Positions 21,047 through 30,340 of a DNA stretch of 64,000 nt are shown here, one piece after another. Both the position numbers and the translations under genes were made by a program. Positions within the stretch are counted from its first letter, which is position 1; each line of letters begins with the position of its first letter. The notes under the pieces are model-generated. The model did not search any database and had not been told where the DNA came from. It saw only the letters and a list, made by a program, of their open reading frames with translations. This DNA is from Serinicoccus profundi. Lineage in GTDB: Bacteria > Actinomycetota > Actinomycetes > Actinomycetales > Dermatophilaceae. The stretch spans positions 2,604,001 to 2,668,000 of the forward strand of contig NZ_CP042862.1 of the NCBI RefSeq assembly GCF_008001015.1, given 5' to 3'.

Positions 21047-21766
21047 CTACCCAGTGGTGACGGCGCCGGTCGGCGCGACCGCGTGGTGGAGCGCGACGAC
21101 GCCCCCGGTGAGGTTGGTCCAGCGCACCTGCTCCCACCCGGCGGCGCGGACCTGCTCGGCCAGCTCCCGCTGGCCCGGCCAGGCCCGGATCGACTCGGCG
21201 AGGTAGACGTAGGACTCGGGGTTGGAGCTGACCCGGCGCGCCACCTGCGGGAGCGCGCGCATGAGGTAGTTGCGGTAGACGGTCGAGAAGACGGGCACGA
21301 CCGGGCGGCTGAACTCGCACACGACGAGGCGCCCGCCGGGCCGCGCGACCCGCGCGAACTCGCGCAGCGCCGCGTCGACGTCGGCGACGTTGCGCAGCCC
21401 GAAGCTCATCGTCACCACGTCGAAGGAGTCGTCCGCGAAGGGCAGGCGCATGGCGTCGGCAGCGGTGAAGGGCAGGTCCGGGCGGCGGCGGTAGCCCTCG
21501 GCGAGCATGCCGATGGAGAAGTCGGCGGGGACCACCTGGACGCCGCGGTCGGCATACGGCTCGCTGGAGGTGCCGGTGCCCGCCGCGATGTCCAGCACCC
21601 GCTCCCCGGGGGCCGCGTCGACCGCCCGGGTCACGGCGCGGCGCCAGAGGTGGTCCATGCCGCCGGAGAGGACGGTGTTGGTGAGGTCGTAGCGGCGGGC
21701 CACCGCATCGAACATCCGGGCCACCTCGTGCGGCTGCTTGTCCAGGTCGGCTCGCGTCGGGCTCAT
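21047..21766 (-). CDS. menG: Demethylmenaquinone methyltransferase
   Basis: SAM-dependent C-methyltransferase of the UbiE/MenG family; it performs the last step of menaquinone synthesis. Visible: [17 protein letters not shown]-terminal signature, SAM-binding [12 protein letters not shown], and the family segment [23 protein letters not shown]. About 240 residues, normal. ATG 21766 (MSPTRADL) is preferred over one 9 bases upstream. It is divergent from menF with about 40 bases between them. Confidence 0.93.
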   Translation of the reverse strand: MSPTRADLDKQPHEVARMFDAVARRYDLTNTVLSGGMDHLWRRAVTRAVDAAPGERVLDIAAGTGTSSEPYADRGVQVVPADFSIGMLAEGYRRRPDLPFTAADAMRLPFADDSFDVVTMSFGLRNVADVDAALREFARVARPGGRLVVCEFSRPVVPVFSTVYRNYLMRALPQVARRVSSNPESYVYLAESIRAWPGQRELAEQVRAAGWEQVRWTNLTGGVVALHHAVAPTGAVTTG

Positions 21767-21790
21767 GACGGGCATTCTCCCACCACGTCC

Positions 21791-21796
21791 TACGAT
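21791..21796 (+). promoter_or_regulatory. -10 element for a probably leaderless menF mRNA
   Basis: TACGAT ends 8 bases before the GTG start and there is no ribosome binding site in between, so transcription should start at or next to the GTG. Confidence 0.45.
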
Positions 21797-21804
21797 GGTC
21801 GGCT

Positions 21805-23145
21805 GTGGCTGTGACCCGTCCCGTGTCCCGACTCCGCGCCCGCACCCTTGCGGTGGACGCGCCCGGCGACCTGCTCACCCGGATCCCGGACGAGATCGAC
21901 CCCACGGACGTCGTGACCTGGCTGCGGGAGGGCGACGGTCTCGTCGGCTGGGGGCGGGTCGCCGGGGTGCGCACCAGCGGCGAGCGGCGCTTCGTCGACG
22001 CCGAGCTCTGGTGGAACGAGGTCCAGGAGGTGGCCGAGGTCGAGGACGGCGTGCGGCTGCCCGGGACCGGGCTGGTGACCTTCGGGTCGTTCACCTTCTC
22101 GCCGGACTCGCAGGACGCCAGCGTGCTCACCATCCCCCGGGTCGTCATCGGGCGACGCGACGGGCTGGCCTGGGTCACCCAGGTGGTCCTCGAGGACGAG
22201 CCGTGGCCGACCGCCCACCCCGCCGAGCTGCTGGGGCGCACCAACGCCGACATCGAGGTGCTCGACCCCCTCGTCGAGTCGCCCGGGGCGGTCCCGGCGA
22301 CGCGCTGGCCCGAGGTCGTGGGTCAGGCCGTGGACCGGATCGGGCGCGGCGAGGTCGCCAAGGTCGTGCTCGCCCGGGACGTCGAGGTGCGCCACCGGGA
22401 CGGTCAGGTCGTGCGGCTCGCCCCGGTGCTGGAGCGGCTGGAGCGCAGGTATGCCGCCACGTGGACCTTCGCCGTCGGCGGGTTGGTGGGGGCCACCCCG
22501 GAGATGCTCGTGCGGCTGCAGGGCGGCCGCGCCCGCTCGCGGGTGCTGGCGGGCACGATCCGGCGCCCCAACGGCATACCGGTGCGACGGGTCGGTGACG
22601 CCCCCGGCGCGGCGCCGGACCCCGAGCACCCCGTGGACCCCCGGCTGCGGCTGGTGAGCAGCGAGAAGGACCTCGACGAGCACGCCTTCGCCGTGCGCTC
22701 GGTCGCGGAGGCGCTGGCGCCGCACTGCGCGGAGCTCGTCGTCCCCGAGGCGCCCTACGTCCTGGAGCTGCCCGACGTCTACCACCTCGCGAGCGACCTC
22801 ACCGGCACGATGCGCAGCGGCGCCACCTCGCTGCGCCTGGCCGCGGCGCTGCACCCCTCCGCCGCCGTGTGCGGCACCCCGACCGAGCCGGCCGCCCGGC
22901 TCATCGCCGAGCTGGAGGGGATGGACCGCGGCAGGTATGCCGGGCCGGTGGGCTGGATGGACGCCTCCGGCGACGGCGACTGGGGCATCGCCCTGCGGTG
23001 TGGCGAGCTCGCCGACGACCGGCACTCGATGCGCCTCTTCGCCGGTGGCGGCATCGTCGCGGCCTCCGACCCCTCAGCCGAGCTCGCCGAGACCGAGGTC
23101 AAGCTCACCGCCATGCGGCACGCCCTCGGCCTCGCGGGCGCCTGA
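21805..23145 (+). CDS. menF: Isochorismate synthase
   Basis: Chorismate-binding enzyme that isomerises chorismate to isochorismate, the entry step of menaquinone synthesis; MenD at 30.3-32.4 kb uses its product. Family motifs include [12 protein letters not shown] near residue 250, the Mg/chorismate site [18 protein letters not shown], and the C-terminal [21 protein letters not shown]. Length 446 is typical for MenF/EntC-type proteins. An EntC siderophore role is possible but no siderophore genes are nearby. Confidence 0.9.
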   Translation: MAVTRPVSRLRARTLAVDAPGDLLTRIPDEIDPTDVVTWLREGDGLVGWGRVAGVRTSGERRFVDAELWWNEVQEVAEVEDGVRLPGTGLVTFGSFTFSPDSQDASVLTIPRVVIGRRDGLAWVTQVVLEDEPWPTAHPAELLGRTNADIEVLDPLVESPGAVPATRWPEVVGQAVDRIGRGEVAKVVLARDVEVRHRDGQVVRLAPVLERLERRYAATWTFAVGGLVGATPEMLVRLQGGRARSRVLAGTIRRPNGIPVRRVGDAPGAAPDPEHPVDPRLRLVSSEKDLDEHAFAVRSVAEALAPHCAELVVPEAPYVLELPDVYHLASDLTGTMRSGATSLRLAAALHPSAAVCGTPTEPAARLIAELEGMDRGRYAGPVGWMDASGDGDWGIALRCGELADDRHSMRLFAGGGIVAASDPSAELAETEVKLTAMRHALGLAGA

Positions 23146-23188
23146 CCCGCCAGGCCCGTCCGCCCCGGCCGCTGATCCGTCAGCGCTC

Positions 23189-23297
23189 GGCCGCCAGGTC
23201 CACTCTCAGCCGCCAAGTCCACTCTCAGCCCCCTCGAGGCGGCCGAAGGATGACCTGGCGGACGAAAGATGACGTCGCGGCTGAAGGATGCGCCCGG
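23189..23297. repeat. Inverted tandem repeat, 19-bp units around CCTCGAGG (family B)
   Basis: In the convergent gap between menF and the acetyltransferase gene. Two plus-oriented 19-bp units start at 23190 and 23209 (CCGCCAGGTCCACTCTCAG-type); after CCCCTCGAGG come three minus-oriented units starting near 23240, 23259 and 23278. The arms can form an imperfect stem of about 45-50 bp. The same design is found at 55.6 kb in another convergent gap, so a bidirectional terminator role is plausible. Confidence 0.65.
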
Positions 23298-23305
23298 AGC
23301 GGCGG

Positions 23306-23809
23306 TCAGGCGCCGATCCAGTAGCGGGGGCGGGCGCCGCCTCCGGACCCCGGGACCCGGACGTCCTCCAGCACGCCGCCACAGCGCTCGATGGTGGCCG
23401 CGGAGGCCGCGTTGCCATCGGCGCAGGTGACCAGCACCCGGTCGACGCGGAGGACGCGCAACCGCTGGACCGACTGGCGCAGGATCTCCGTGGCGTGGCC
23501 GCGACGCCGGAACTGCGGGGCCACGGCATACCCGACGTGGCCGCCCAGCTCGAACAGGAAAGGTGTGAGCTCGTGCCGGATCGAGACCCGCCCCTCCGGT
23601 ATGCCGTCCACCTCCGCCACGAGGAAGTCCGCCCGCACCCTCCCGGCCGGCAGGTCCCGCCCGTCAGCCTCGCGGCGCACCTGCGCCAGGATCCACGCCC
23701 AGGTGCCCTCGGCCAGGAGGAAGCTGAAGTCCTCGGCGGCCAGCTGCTCGTGCATCGCGCGCAGGGCTGCCTCGTCGCGGACGGTCGGTGGTCGCAGGGT
23801 GAGCATCAC
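23306..23809 (-). CDS. GNAT-family N-acetyltransferase
   Basis: Acetyl-CoA-dependent transferase of 167 residues. The acetyl-CoA pyrophosphate loop is VAPQFRRRGHATEIL near residue 100, and NAASAATIERCGG is the usual GNAT motif B. The substrate is not identifiable. Its start overlaps the stop of the MFS gene, so they are probably co-transcribed, with the acetyltransferase second. Confidence 0.85.
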   Translation of the reverse strand: MMLTLRPPTVRDEAALRAMHEQLAAEDFSFLLAEGTWAWILAQVRREADGRDLPAGRVRADFLVAEVDGIPEGRVSIRHELTPFLFELGGHVGYAVAPQFRRRGHATEILRQSVQRLRVLRVDRVLVTCADGNAASAATIERCGGVLEDVRVPGSGGGARPRYWIGA

Positions 23810-25083
23810 CCCAGCGTGGCCGCCCGCGCGCGGTCCCGGCCACCGCTTTTCTCCCGCATGACCGGGGAGAGCACGAGGAGCAGGCCGAGGAAGCCGACGA
23901 CGAGGAAGAGCGCGCGGTCCAGGCCGATGACCTCGGCCAGCAGCCCGATCGTGGGCGCCCCGAAGAGGAACGCGCCGTAGGCGATCGTCGAGACCACGGT
24001 GATCGCGCGGTTGCCCCGACCGGGCACCTCACCGGCGGCCGAGATGGCCGCGGGGAAGATCGTCGCCACGCCGAGGCCCCAGAGCAGACCGCCCACGAGG
24101 GCGAGGGCGAGCGAGGAGCTGAGGGTCACGACGAGGATGGCCACCGCGGCGAGGGCTCCACCGGTCCGCACGACCGTGGCCCGGCCGAAGCGGTCGATGG
24201 CCGGCCCGCCGAGCAGCCGCCCGATGGTCATCGTGAGGTTGAAGGCCATGAGGGTGAGCGCACCGAAGGCCGCCGGGGCCCCGTGGACGTCGACGAGCAG
24301 CAGCGCCAGCCAGTCGTTGGCCGACCCCTCCGCCAGCGCGCCGGCCAGGCAGATGAGGCCGATGGTGATCTCCGCCGAGGTCACACCCCGGCGGGCCGGA
24401 GCCCGTGTCCCCTCGCCCGCGACCTGGTCCGGCGCCTCGCCGAGCTGGTCCGGCGCCTCGCCGAGCTGGTCCGGCGCCTCGCCGACCTCGGCGTGCACCT
24501 CCGGCGCCTCGGGGACGAACCGGCTGGCACCCCATCCCCCCACCACGGCCGCCACGGCCGCCAGCACGGGCAGCTGCACGAGACCGATCCCGAGCCAGGC
24601 GGCCAGCGCACCGGCCCCCGCGCCGAGCACGGCACCCCCGGAGAAGCAGGCGTGGAAGTAGGGCATGAGGGAGCGCGAGCGGGACTGCTCGACGTGGGTG
24701 CCCTGGATGTTCATCGCGACGTCCCAGACGCCGACGTTGGTGCCGGTGAGCACGAGCACCCCGAGGAGGACGGGCACCGACGGCACCGCGGCGACGCACG
24801 CCCACCCGAGGCAGCCGAGCAGGACCGCGACCATGACGACCCGGCGGCTGCCGAAGCGGTCCACCAGCCTCCCGGTGAACGGCATCGCCAGGAGCGAGCC
24901 CAGACCCATACCCATGAGTGCCAGGCCCAGGGCGCCGGTGTCGGCGCCCAGGTGGTCGCGCACCGCCGGGACGCGGGCCAACGCCTGCCCCATGACGAAC
25001 CCGGCGCTGGCGAAGACCGCCAGCACCGCCGTCACCGACCCACGCACATCCCGCACCACGAGCCCACTCCTTGCCGTCGACAA
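23806..25083 (-). CDS. Major facilitator superfamily transporter
   Basis: Twelve hydrophobic segments in 425 residues with the loop 2-3 signature GRLVDRFGSRRVVM and a second copy GGPAIDRFGRATVVR at the start of the C-terminal half. The YfkF/SetA-like sub-type is suggested by NVGVWDVAMNIQG, but the substrate is unknown. The cytoplasmic central loop contains a threefold 7-residue repeat (GEAPDQL). It is divergent from the Eis-like gene with a 48-base gap. Confidence 0.85.
   Translation of the reverse strand: MSTARSGLVVRDVRGSVTAVLAVFASAGFVMGQALARVPAVRDHLGADTGALGLALMGMGLGSLLAMPFTGRLVDRFGSRRVVMVAVLLGCLGWACVAAVPSVPVLLGVLVLTGTNVGVWDVAMNIQGTHVEQSRSRSLMPYFHACFSGGAVLGAGAGALAAWLGIGLVQLPVLAAVAAVVGGWGASRFVPEAPEVHAEVGEAPDQLGEAPDQLGEAPDQVAGEGTRAPARRGVTSAEITIGLICLAGALAEGSANDWLALLLVDVHGAPAAFGALTLMAFNLTMTIGRLLGGPAIDRFGRATVVRTGGALAAVAILVVTLSSSLALALVGGLLWGLGVATIFPAAISAAGEVPGRGNRAITVVSTIAYGAFLFGAPTIGLLAEVIGLDRALFLVVGFLGLLLVLSPVMREKSGGRDRARAATLG
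24424..24486. repeat. 21-bp tandem repeat inside the MFS gene, 3 copies
   Basis: Three successive 21-bp units encode GEAPDQL, GEAPDQL and GEAPDQV in the central cytoplasmic loop. The period is a multiple of three, so copy-number change would keep the frame. Confidence 0.8.
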
Positions 25084-25131
25084 CCCTGTAAATCCCCCGA
25101 CACATCAGCGTACGTGCTGCAGACTGGGCCG

Positions 25132-26448
25132 GTGACCACGTCGACCCCCGCCCTCATCGACCTCACGGAGCAGGACCTGCCACGCATCAGGGACCTCATC
25201 GAGACCGTGTGGTTCTCCGTCACTCCCGGAAAGACCCTCCAGCACCTCGACGAGGAGCTCGACCTGCGCCACGCGCGGGCCGTGCCTCGCCCCGGAGGGT
25301 CGCCGCTGCCCGGTGAGGCGGCTGGGGCTGCCCCGCTGCTCGGGCTCTACAGCGCCTTCGACCTCGGCCTCACCATCCCCGCCGCGCGGGGAGGTCTCAC
25401 GCGGGTGCCGATGGACGGGCTGACGATGGTGAGCGTCCACCCGGACGGCCGCCGCCAGGGCGTCCTGCGCCGGATGATGACCGACCACCTGCACCGTGTC
25501 CACGAGCGCGGAGAGGCCGCGATCGCCGGGCTGCACGCCTCGGAACCGGCGATCTACGGCCGCTTCGGGTATGGCCACGCCAGCGCAGAGGCCAAGCTCG
25601 TCGTGGGCCGCGGCACGACGCTCACCGCCCCGCCCGCGCTCACCGCCGAGGCCGAGCAGATCCGCACCCACGTCGTCGACCTCGACACCGAGGAGGCGCT
25701 CGCGGCGGTCCACCGGACCCACCTCGCCTGCGCCGCCGCGACCCTCGGCGCCGTCACCCGGCCGGCGTCGATGGAGCAGTCGTGGTTCGCCTTCCGCGAC
25801 CACCCCGAGGCTCGCGGCGGCAAGGAGCCGAGCCGCGTGATGTTCGCCCGCCGCGGCGAGGAGCTGACGGGGTATGCCGTCTTCCGCCGGGAGAGCAAGT
25901 GGGACGACGCGCAGCCCGCCGGCGAGGTGTCCGTGGGCGAGCTCGCCGCGGTCGACCAGGCGTCGGTGCTGGCCCTGGCGCGGCGCCTGGTCGACATGGA
26001 CCTCACCGGCCGGACCGTCTTCTGGTCGCGCCCCGCGGACGACCCGCTGGCGTGGTGGGCCGGCGGTCCGCGCTCGAGCGGGATGCGGGTCTTCGACGCG
26101 CTGTGGATCCGGCTGGTTGACCTGCCCCGCGCCCTCTCCGAGCGGGGGTACGCCGAGGGCGCTCCGCTGGACCTCGTGCTGCAGGTGCAGGATGAAGTGT
26201 GCCCGTGGAACGCCGGGCGGTGGCGGCTGCAGGTCGACGCAGATGGGTCGGCCTCCGTCACAAGCACCGACGCCGACGCCGACCTCGTGGCTCCGGTGGC
26301 GGCGCTGGGCGCGGCCTACCTCGGCGGTCGGACGCTCCTCGCTCAGGTGCCCACGCTCGGCGTGCAGGAGCAGACCCCGGGCGCCGTGCGGGCCCTCTCC
26401 CGCGCGATGCGCGCCGACCTCGACCCGGTGCCGGCGATCGGCTTCTAG
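25132..26448 (+). CDS. Eis-like GNAT N-acetyltransferase
   Basis: 438-residue protein with two fused GNAT-like regions and a C-terminal sterol-carrier-like domain, as in the mycobacterial Eis family. The acetyl-CoA loop is VSVHPDGRRQGVLRRMM near residue 110, followed by LHASEPAIYGRFGYGHAS, an Eis hallmark, and the C-terminal end is the free carboxyl group (PAIGF) expected to take part in catalysis. Eis proteins acetylate lysines or aminoglycosides; the natural substrate here is unknown. GTG 25132 has no Shine-Dalgarno sequence. Confidence 0.87.
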   Translation: MTTSTPALIDLTEQDLPRIRDLIETVWFSVTPGKTLQHLDEELDLRHARAVPRPGGSPLPGEAAGAAPLLGLYSAFDLGLTIPAARGGLTRVPMDGLTMVSVHPDGRRQGVLRRMMTDHLHRVHERGEAAIAGLHASEPAIYGRFGYGHASAEAKLVVGRGTTLTAPPALTAEAEQIRTHVVDLDTEEALAAVHRTHLACAAATLGAVTRPASMEQSWFAFRDHPEARGGKEPSRVMFARRGEELTGYAVFRRESKWDDAQPAGEVSVGELAAVDQASVLALARRLVDMDLTGRTVFWSRPADDPLAWWAGGPRSSGMRVFDALWIRLVDLPRALSERGYAEGAPLDLVLQVQDEVCPWNAGRWRLQVDADGSASVTSTDADADLVAPVAALGAAYLGGRTLLAQVPTLGVQEQTPGAVRALSRAMRADLDPVPAIGF

Positions 26449-26534
26449 CGCCCGGGGCCACGGCGTCGCGGGCTGATGGGTGACTCCGCTTGGGCACAGA
26501 GCCTGCGTGTGCGGCTCCCCTCTAGATCACCAGT

Positions 26535-26640
26535 CACCGACTCGTGCCCTGGACCACCAGACGCGGCTCCCCCGCCCACACACCGCGACTCCATCGCCAC
26601 ACGTCGCGGCTCCCCCGCCCACACACCGCGGCCCCACCTC
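26535..26640. repeat. Tandem repeat of about 22 bp, 3-4 copies (family D)
   Basis: In the 324-bp gap between the Eis-like gene and the HNH gene. CGCGGCTCCCCCGCCCACAC occurs twice exactly, separated by a degenerate copy (CGCGACTCCATCGCCACAC), and a partial copy follows. The rest of the gap (26449-26534 and 26641-26700) shows nothing recognisable. Confidence 0.6.
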
Positions 26641-26702
26641 GACCGCTAGGTGGGTCGGCGAGAGGTAGGTCCCCTCGCACACAAAGTCCTCACCCCCTGC
26701 AC

Positions 26703-26732
26703 TTGACAGTCGAACACTAGTTCGACTACGCT
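26703..26732 (+). promoter_or_regulatory. Promoter overlapped by a LexA (SOS) box
   Basis: TCGAACACTAGTTCGA at 26710-26725 is a perfect palindrome matching the mycobacterial-type LexA operator (TCGAAC-N4-GTTCGA). It lies between TTGACA (26703-26708) and a weak TACGCT (26727-26732), spaced 18 bases, so bound LexA would block the promoter of the HNH gene. Confidence 0.75.
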
Positions 26733-26772
26733 GGGGGGAAGAGACATCGTTCAAGCTCCGGGGGGAGGGACC

Positions 26773-27179
26773 GTGGCAGCATCAGTGATCGAGCAGCCGG
26801 TGACGCCGGAGTCTGCTGCGCTGGGGGCGTTGGGGACGATCGCTGCTGCTCGGTCGGGGTTGGAGGCGCGGTTGATCGAGGCGGCGCGTCTGGTGGTCGC
26901 GACGACCGGGGCCGCGGTGCTCGCGCACAAGGGGTTCACCAGCATCGAGGAGCTCAGCCAGGGCAGCGGGTGAAGTGGCGCGCGGAGACCAAGCGCGCGG
27001 CGTGCGCCGAGGTGGAGCTGGCCCTGGGTGTCGGGGTCAGCGAGGCACGTCATCTCGTGGGCCTGGCCTGCGCACCGGCGGACGTGCGCGTCGCCACCGT
27101 GGGCGCCCTGGACCGTGGGAGGTGACCTGGTCGATGGTGCGAGCCTTCTGGCGCCGCTGCGCGGCCCTGCCCTCAGAAG
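26773..27179 (+). pseudogene. DUF222/HNH endonuclease-like gene, 5' fragment
   Basis: Start of a 13E12-repeat-type protein (DUF222 then HNH). GTG 26773 follows GGGGGAGGG. The frame is broken near 26964 (relatives continue GQRVKWRAETKRA; one base is missing) and again near 27120 (GALDRG then EVTWSMVRAFWRRC in the next frame; one G missing). The fragment ends at the IS insertion, whose target copy CTCAGAAG is 27172-27179. Joining 27179 to 28666 restores ALPSEDAAVVADSLFGA, proving that the two parts were one gene. Confidence 0.85.
27172..27179. repeat. Target-site duplication, left copy
   Basis: CTCAGAAG immediately precedes the element and recurs at 28658-28665. Eight bases is the usual duplication for IS256-family insertions. 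Confidence 0.88.
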
Positions 27180-27207
27180 AGGGGGTGTCAGATGGTCTGT
27201 GTAAGTG
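27180..27207. repeat. IS256-family left terminal inverted repeat
   Basis: Matches the right end with the common inner stretch TGTGTAAGTG and an aligned TGTCA-GATG block; differences are a few substitutions and small gaps at the tip. Confidence 0.8.
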
Positions 27208-27237
27208 CCGGGTCTCCGACCGAGAAGGAGATTGACT

Positions 27238-28613
27238 GTGAGCATGACGCACGACGAGATGAGGGCCGAGGATCTGGACCAGGTCGAGGTGGAGCATCGG
27301 GCCGCGGCTGCGCGGCTGCGTGAGGAGTTCTTCGACGACGAGCTGGTCGACAAGTTGCTCGCGGCGACCGGTGAGCGCGGGGTGTCCTTGACCGGGGCCG
27401 GTGGCTTCCTGCCCGAGATGATCAAGACCGTCCTGGAGCGCGGCATGGGAGCCGAGCTGACCGACCACCTCGGGTACGCCAAGGGCGACGCGGCCGGCCG
27501 AGGTTCGGGGAACTCCCGCAACGGCACGACCCCCAAGACGGTGGGCACCGAGGTCGGTGACATCGCCCTGGACCAGCCGAGGGACCGCAACTCCACGTTC
27601 TCCTCGGCGCTGGTGCCCAAGGGCGCCCGCCGCCTCGGCGGGCTGGAGGACATGATCATCTCCCTGTACGCCGGCGGGATGACCGTTCGCGACATCCAGC
27701 ATCATCTGGGCGCGACGCTGGGCACCGAGCTGAGCCACGAGACGATCAGCAACGTCACCGACGCCGTGCTCGAGGAGGTCAAGGCCTGGCAGTCCCGCCC
27801 GCTGGAGGCGTTCTACCCGGTGATCTACCTCGACGCCCTGGTGGTCAAGGTCCGCGACGGGTCGCACGTGACCAACCGCTCGGCGCACGTGGCCGTCGGC
27901 GTCGACATGGACGGCGTCAAGCACGTCCTGGGCATTTGGGTCCGGCCACCGAGGGCGCCAAGTTCTGGGCCGGCGTGTGCGCCCAGCTGGCCAACCGCGG
28001 CGTCAAGGACGTGCTCATCGTCTGCTGCGACGGGCTGACCGGCCTGGCCGAGGCGATCGAGGCGACCTGGCCGCACGCGATGGTGCAGACCTGCGTGGTG
28101 CACCTGATCCGGGCCTCGATGCGGTTCGTCTCCTACGCCGACCGCAAGGCCGTCGCCGCGATGCTGCGCCCGATCTACACCGCCGCTGACGAGGACGCAG
28201 CGCTCATGGCGCTGGCCGCCTTCGCCGACTCCAACCTGGGCAAGAAGTACCCCGCTGCGGTCGCCACCTGGGAGAACGCCTGGGACCGGTTCATCCCCTT
28301 CCTGGCGTTCGGGCCCGCGCTGCGCAAGGTCATCTACACGACCAACAGCATCGAGAGCCTGAACTACCAGCTGCGCAAGATCATCAAGAACCGCGGCCAC
28401 TTCCCCAGCGACGAGGCCGTGATCAAGCTGCTCTGGCTGGCAATCATGAACATCGAGGACAAACGAGCCCGAGAACGAGCCAAGCAGGCCAGCAAGGGCA
28501 AAGACCGAAAGTCGGTGCCCCGCCTGATCGAAGGCGCCGCCGTCACCGGTTGGAAAGCCGCCCTTGGCGAGCTCGCCCTCGTCTACCCCGACCGCGTAAA
28601 CGCCTACCTGTAA
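27238..28613 (+). pseudogene. IS256-family transposase, single-base frameshift
   Basis: DDE transposase with the three expected acidic residues: Asp in VIYLDALVVKVRD, Asp in IVCCDGLTGLAEA, Glu in TTNSIESLNYQLRK; the VVHLIRASMRFV segment is the Mutator C-terminal helix region. GTG 27238 lies 7 bases after AAGGAG. The frame breaks near 27941: GIWV should be followed by QATEGAKFW, and one base is missing (GTCCGG for GTCCAGG). The downstream frame runs on to 28613. Total corrected length about 458 residues. IS256 elements do not use programmed frameshifting, so this copy is either inactive or misread. Confidence 0.9.
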
Positions 28614-28631
28614 ACCCAATGTGACCCACAT

Positions 28632-28657
28632 CACTTACACAAACATCGTGACAAGCT
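28632..28657. repeat. IS256-family right terminal inverted repeat
   Basis: Begins CACTTACACA, the complement of the inner left-end stretch, and ends against the second CTCAGAAG copy. Confidence 0.8.
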
Positions 28658-28665
28658 CTCAGAAG
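28658..28665. repeat. Target-site duplication, right copy
   Basis: CTCAGAAG directly after the element; identical to 27172-27179. Confidence 0.88.
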
Positions 28666-30268
28666 ACGCCGCGGTCGTCGCGGACAGTCTCTTCGGGGCC
28701 ACCCCAGACACCGCAGTCCCGGAGCGTCTGGGCCTGACGATGAGCTACGCGAACGCCCGTGGCACACGGGCGATTACGCCGCCGCCCTGGAACGGGAAGC
28801 CAAGCGCACCGAAGGCCAGGACGTCCTCGCCGAGCGAGAACGACGCCGGGTGGCCTACCGCGCCCGCCGCGCGAGCCTGCAGATCCACGACGACGGCACC
28901 GCCACCCTAGAAGTCACCAGCTCCGTGGTGTCCCTGGTCGCCGCCCACACCCGCATCGAACGCGCCGCCCGACTACTGCGCAAACAGGGCGACCCACGCA
29001 CCCTGGACCAACTCCGCGCCGACACCGCCGCAGCCCTCCTCGTCCACGGCCAACTCCCCCAACCCGAACCCACCGGGCACCCCGACACCACACCCACCGA
29101 CACCAGCAGGCACCCCGCCGCTGACCAAGCTGGGGAGCCCGGTTCCGTGTCGGGGTCCACGCTCGCCGTGAGCGAGGACGACCTGGTCGCGCCGGATCTG
29201 GAGGCCATGGCGCGGGTGATCTGTGGGATGCCGACGATCGAGCTGCACGTAGTCGTACCGTTCGATGCTCTCGCCGGTCGTGCCAGCCACCCGACCTGTC
29301 GCCATCCCAGCACCGACGACACCGCCACCACCCGTCACGGCGAGGTCGGGTTCCTCCTGGGTCGCCACCCGGCCTACCTCAGCCCCGGCCAGGCCCGCGA
29401 GTTCGCCCTGCTGCCCGGCACCACCCTGTCCAGACTGCTCACCGACCCCGCCGACGGGCGGCTCATCGAACGCCGCACCACCTCCTACCGCCCCGACGCC
29501 GCGATGCGACGCCAGATCCTCGCCGCCGACGTCACCTCACGAGCCCCCGGATCACGACAACCCGCCGCGGTCTGCGAGATCGACCACGTCACCCCCTGGT
29601 CCAACGACAGCCCCGGCGGGGCCACCGCCGAGACCAACCTCGTCGCCCTCGCCAAACGACACCACGACCTCAAGACCCGCGCCCTCGCGTTCACCGCACT
29701 CAACACCCGACGCGACCTGCGCTGGACCACCCTGCTAGGCCAGAGCGAAACCACCCGCACCCACGACTACCGGCAGTACACCCACCACCCGCAACCCACC
29801 ACCGCACGCGGTGAACGCCACCTCTCGGTCGAGGAGCTCCGCGACGCGGTCGACCGACTGGCCCCGCTGAAGCCAGACCCCGACGAGCTCGCTGGACCGG
29901 CTGACGCCCCGGACCAGCACCCCAGCCAACGCGCCGACCTCGACGACCGGCGCGACCTGCTCAACCGCGCCTTCTACGCCGCCCTCGCCCACCGCGGCCC
30001 GGACGCCTTCCTCCTCGACACCGACGACCACCCAGGCTCCACAGAACACGGCGGACCACTCTCAGGCTGGATGTGGATCACCCGCACCACCCCCTCCGGG
30101 CGACGACGCACCGGCGCCCACCCCGACACCCCCACCCTGCGCACAGTCCTCGGGCTCCCACCAGAGACCGACCCACCCCACACCAACCCGCCCGACACCA
30201 ACCCGCCCGACACCAACCCGCCCCAGCCCTGGACCGACAACACCCACGACGAACCCCCGCCCTTCTAG
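28666..30268 (+). pseudogene. DUF222/HNH endonuclease-like gene, 3' fragment
   Basis: Continuation of the interrupted gene. A further single-base loss lies near 28739 (GLT then DELRERPWHTGDYAAALEREAKRTEG in the next frame); from 28772 the frame is open to 30268. The C-terminal HNH nuclease motif is visible: CEIDHVTPWSNDSPGG followed by NLVALAKRHHDLKT. Before the stop there is a short Pro/Thr/Asn repeat (TNPPDTNPPDTNPPQ). Related 13E12-type proteins are numerous in mycobacteria and usually linked to repeats or phage-like DNA; their function is not settled. Confidence 0.85.
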
Positions 30269-30340
30269 ACCCTCACGCCAGGGCCCCCCAGGTCGACGCA
30301 GGGCGTCCCCAGACCTTGACGCCAGGACGTCCCTCGACCT
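30269..30340. repeat. Imperfect 22-24 bp repeats in a convergent gap
   Basis: Between the HNH gene and menD. Four degenerate units related to GACCTTGACGCCAGGACGTC follow one another, at least one in the opposite sense (GTCGACGCAGGGCGTC). They could form short hairpins and may end transcription from both sides. Confidence 0.45.

Larger units (their letters stand above)
27180..28657 (+). mobile_element. IS256-family (Mutator) insertion sequence, 1478 bp
   Basis: A complete element bounded by imperfect terminal inverted repeats (27180-27207 and 28632-28657) sharing GTGTAAGTG at the inner side and TGTCA near the tip, flanked by the 8-bp duplication CTCAGAAG. It carries a single Mutator-type transposase gene, frameshifted. 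It disrupts a DUF222/HNH gene. The clean target duplication suggests the insertion is fairly recent compared with the other decay in the host gene. Confidence 0.92.

Noticed and set aside
24283-25131. Extended N-terminus for the Eis-like protein
   Set aside because: The upstream frame overlaps the MFS gene on the other strand and lacks homologous sequence; the protein begins normally at GTG 25132.
27930-27950. Programmed frameshift in the transposase
   Set aside because: IS256-family transposases are made from one frame; there is no slippery heptamer, and a single missing base explains the change.
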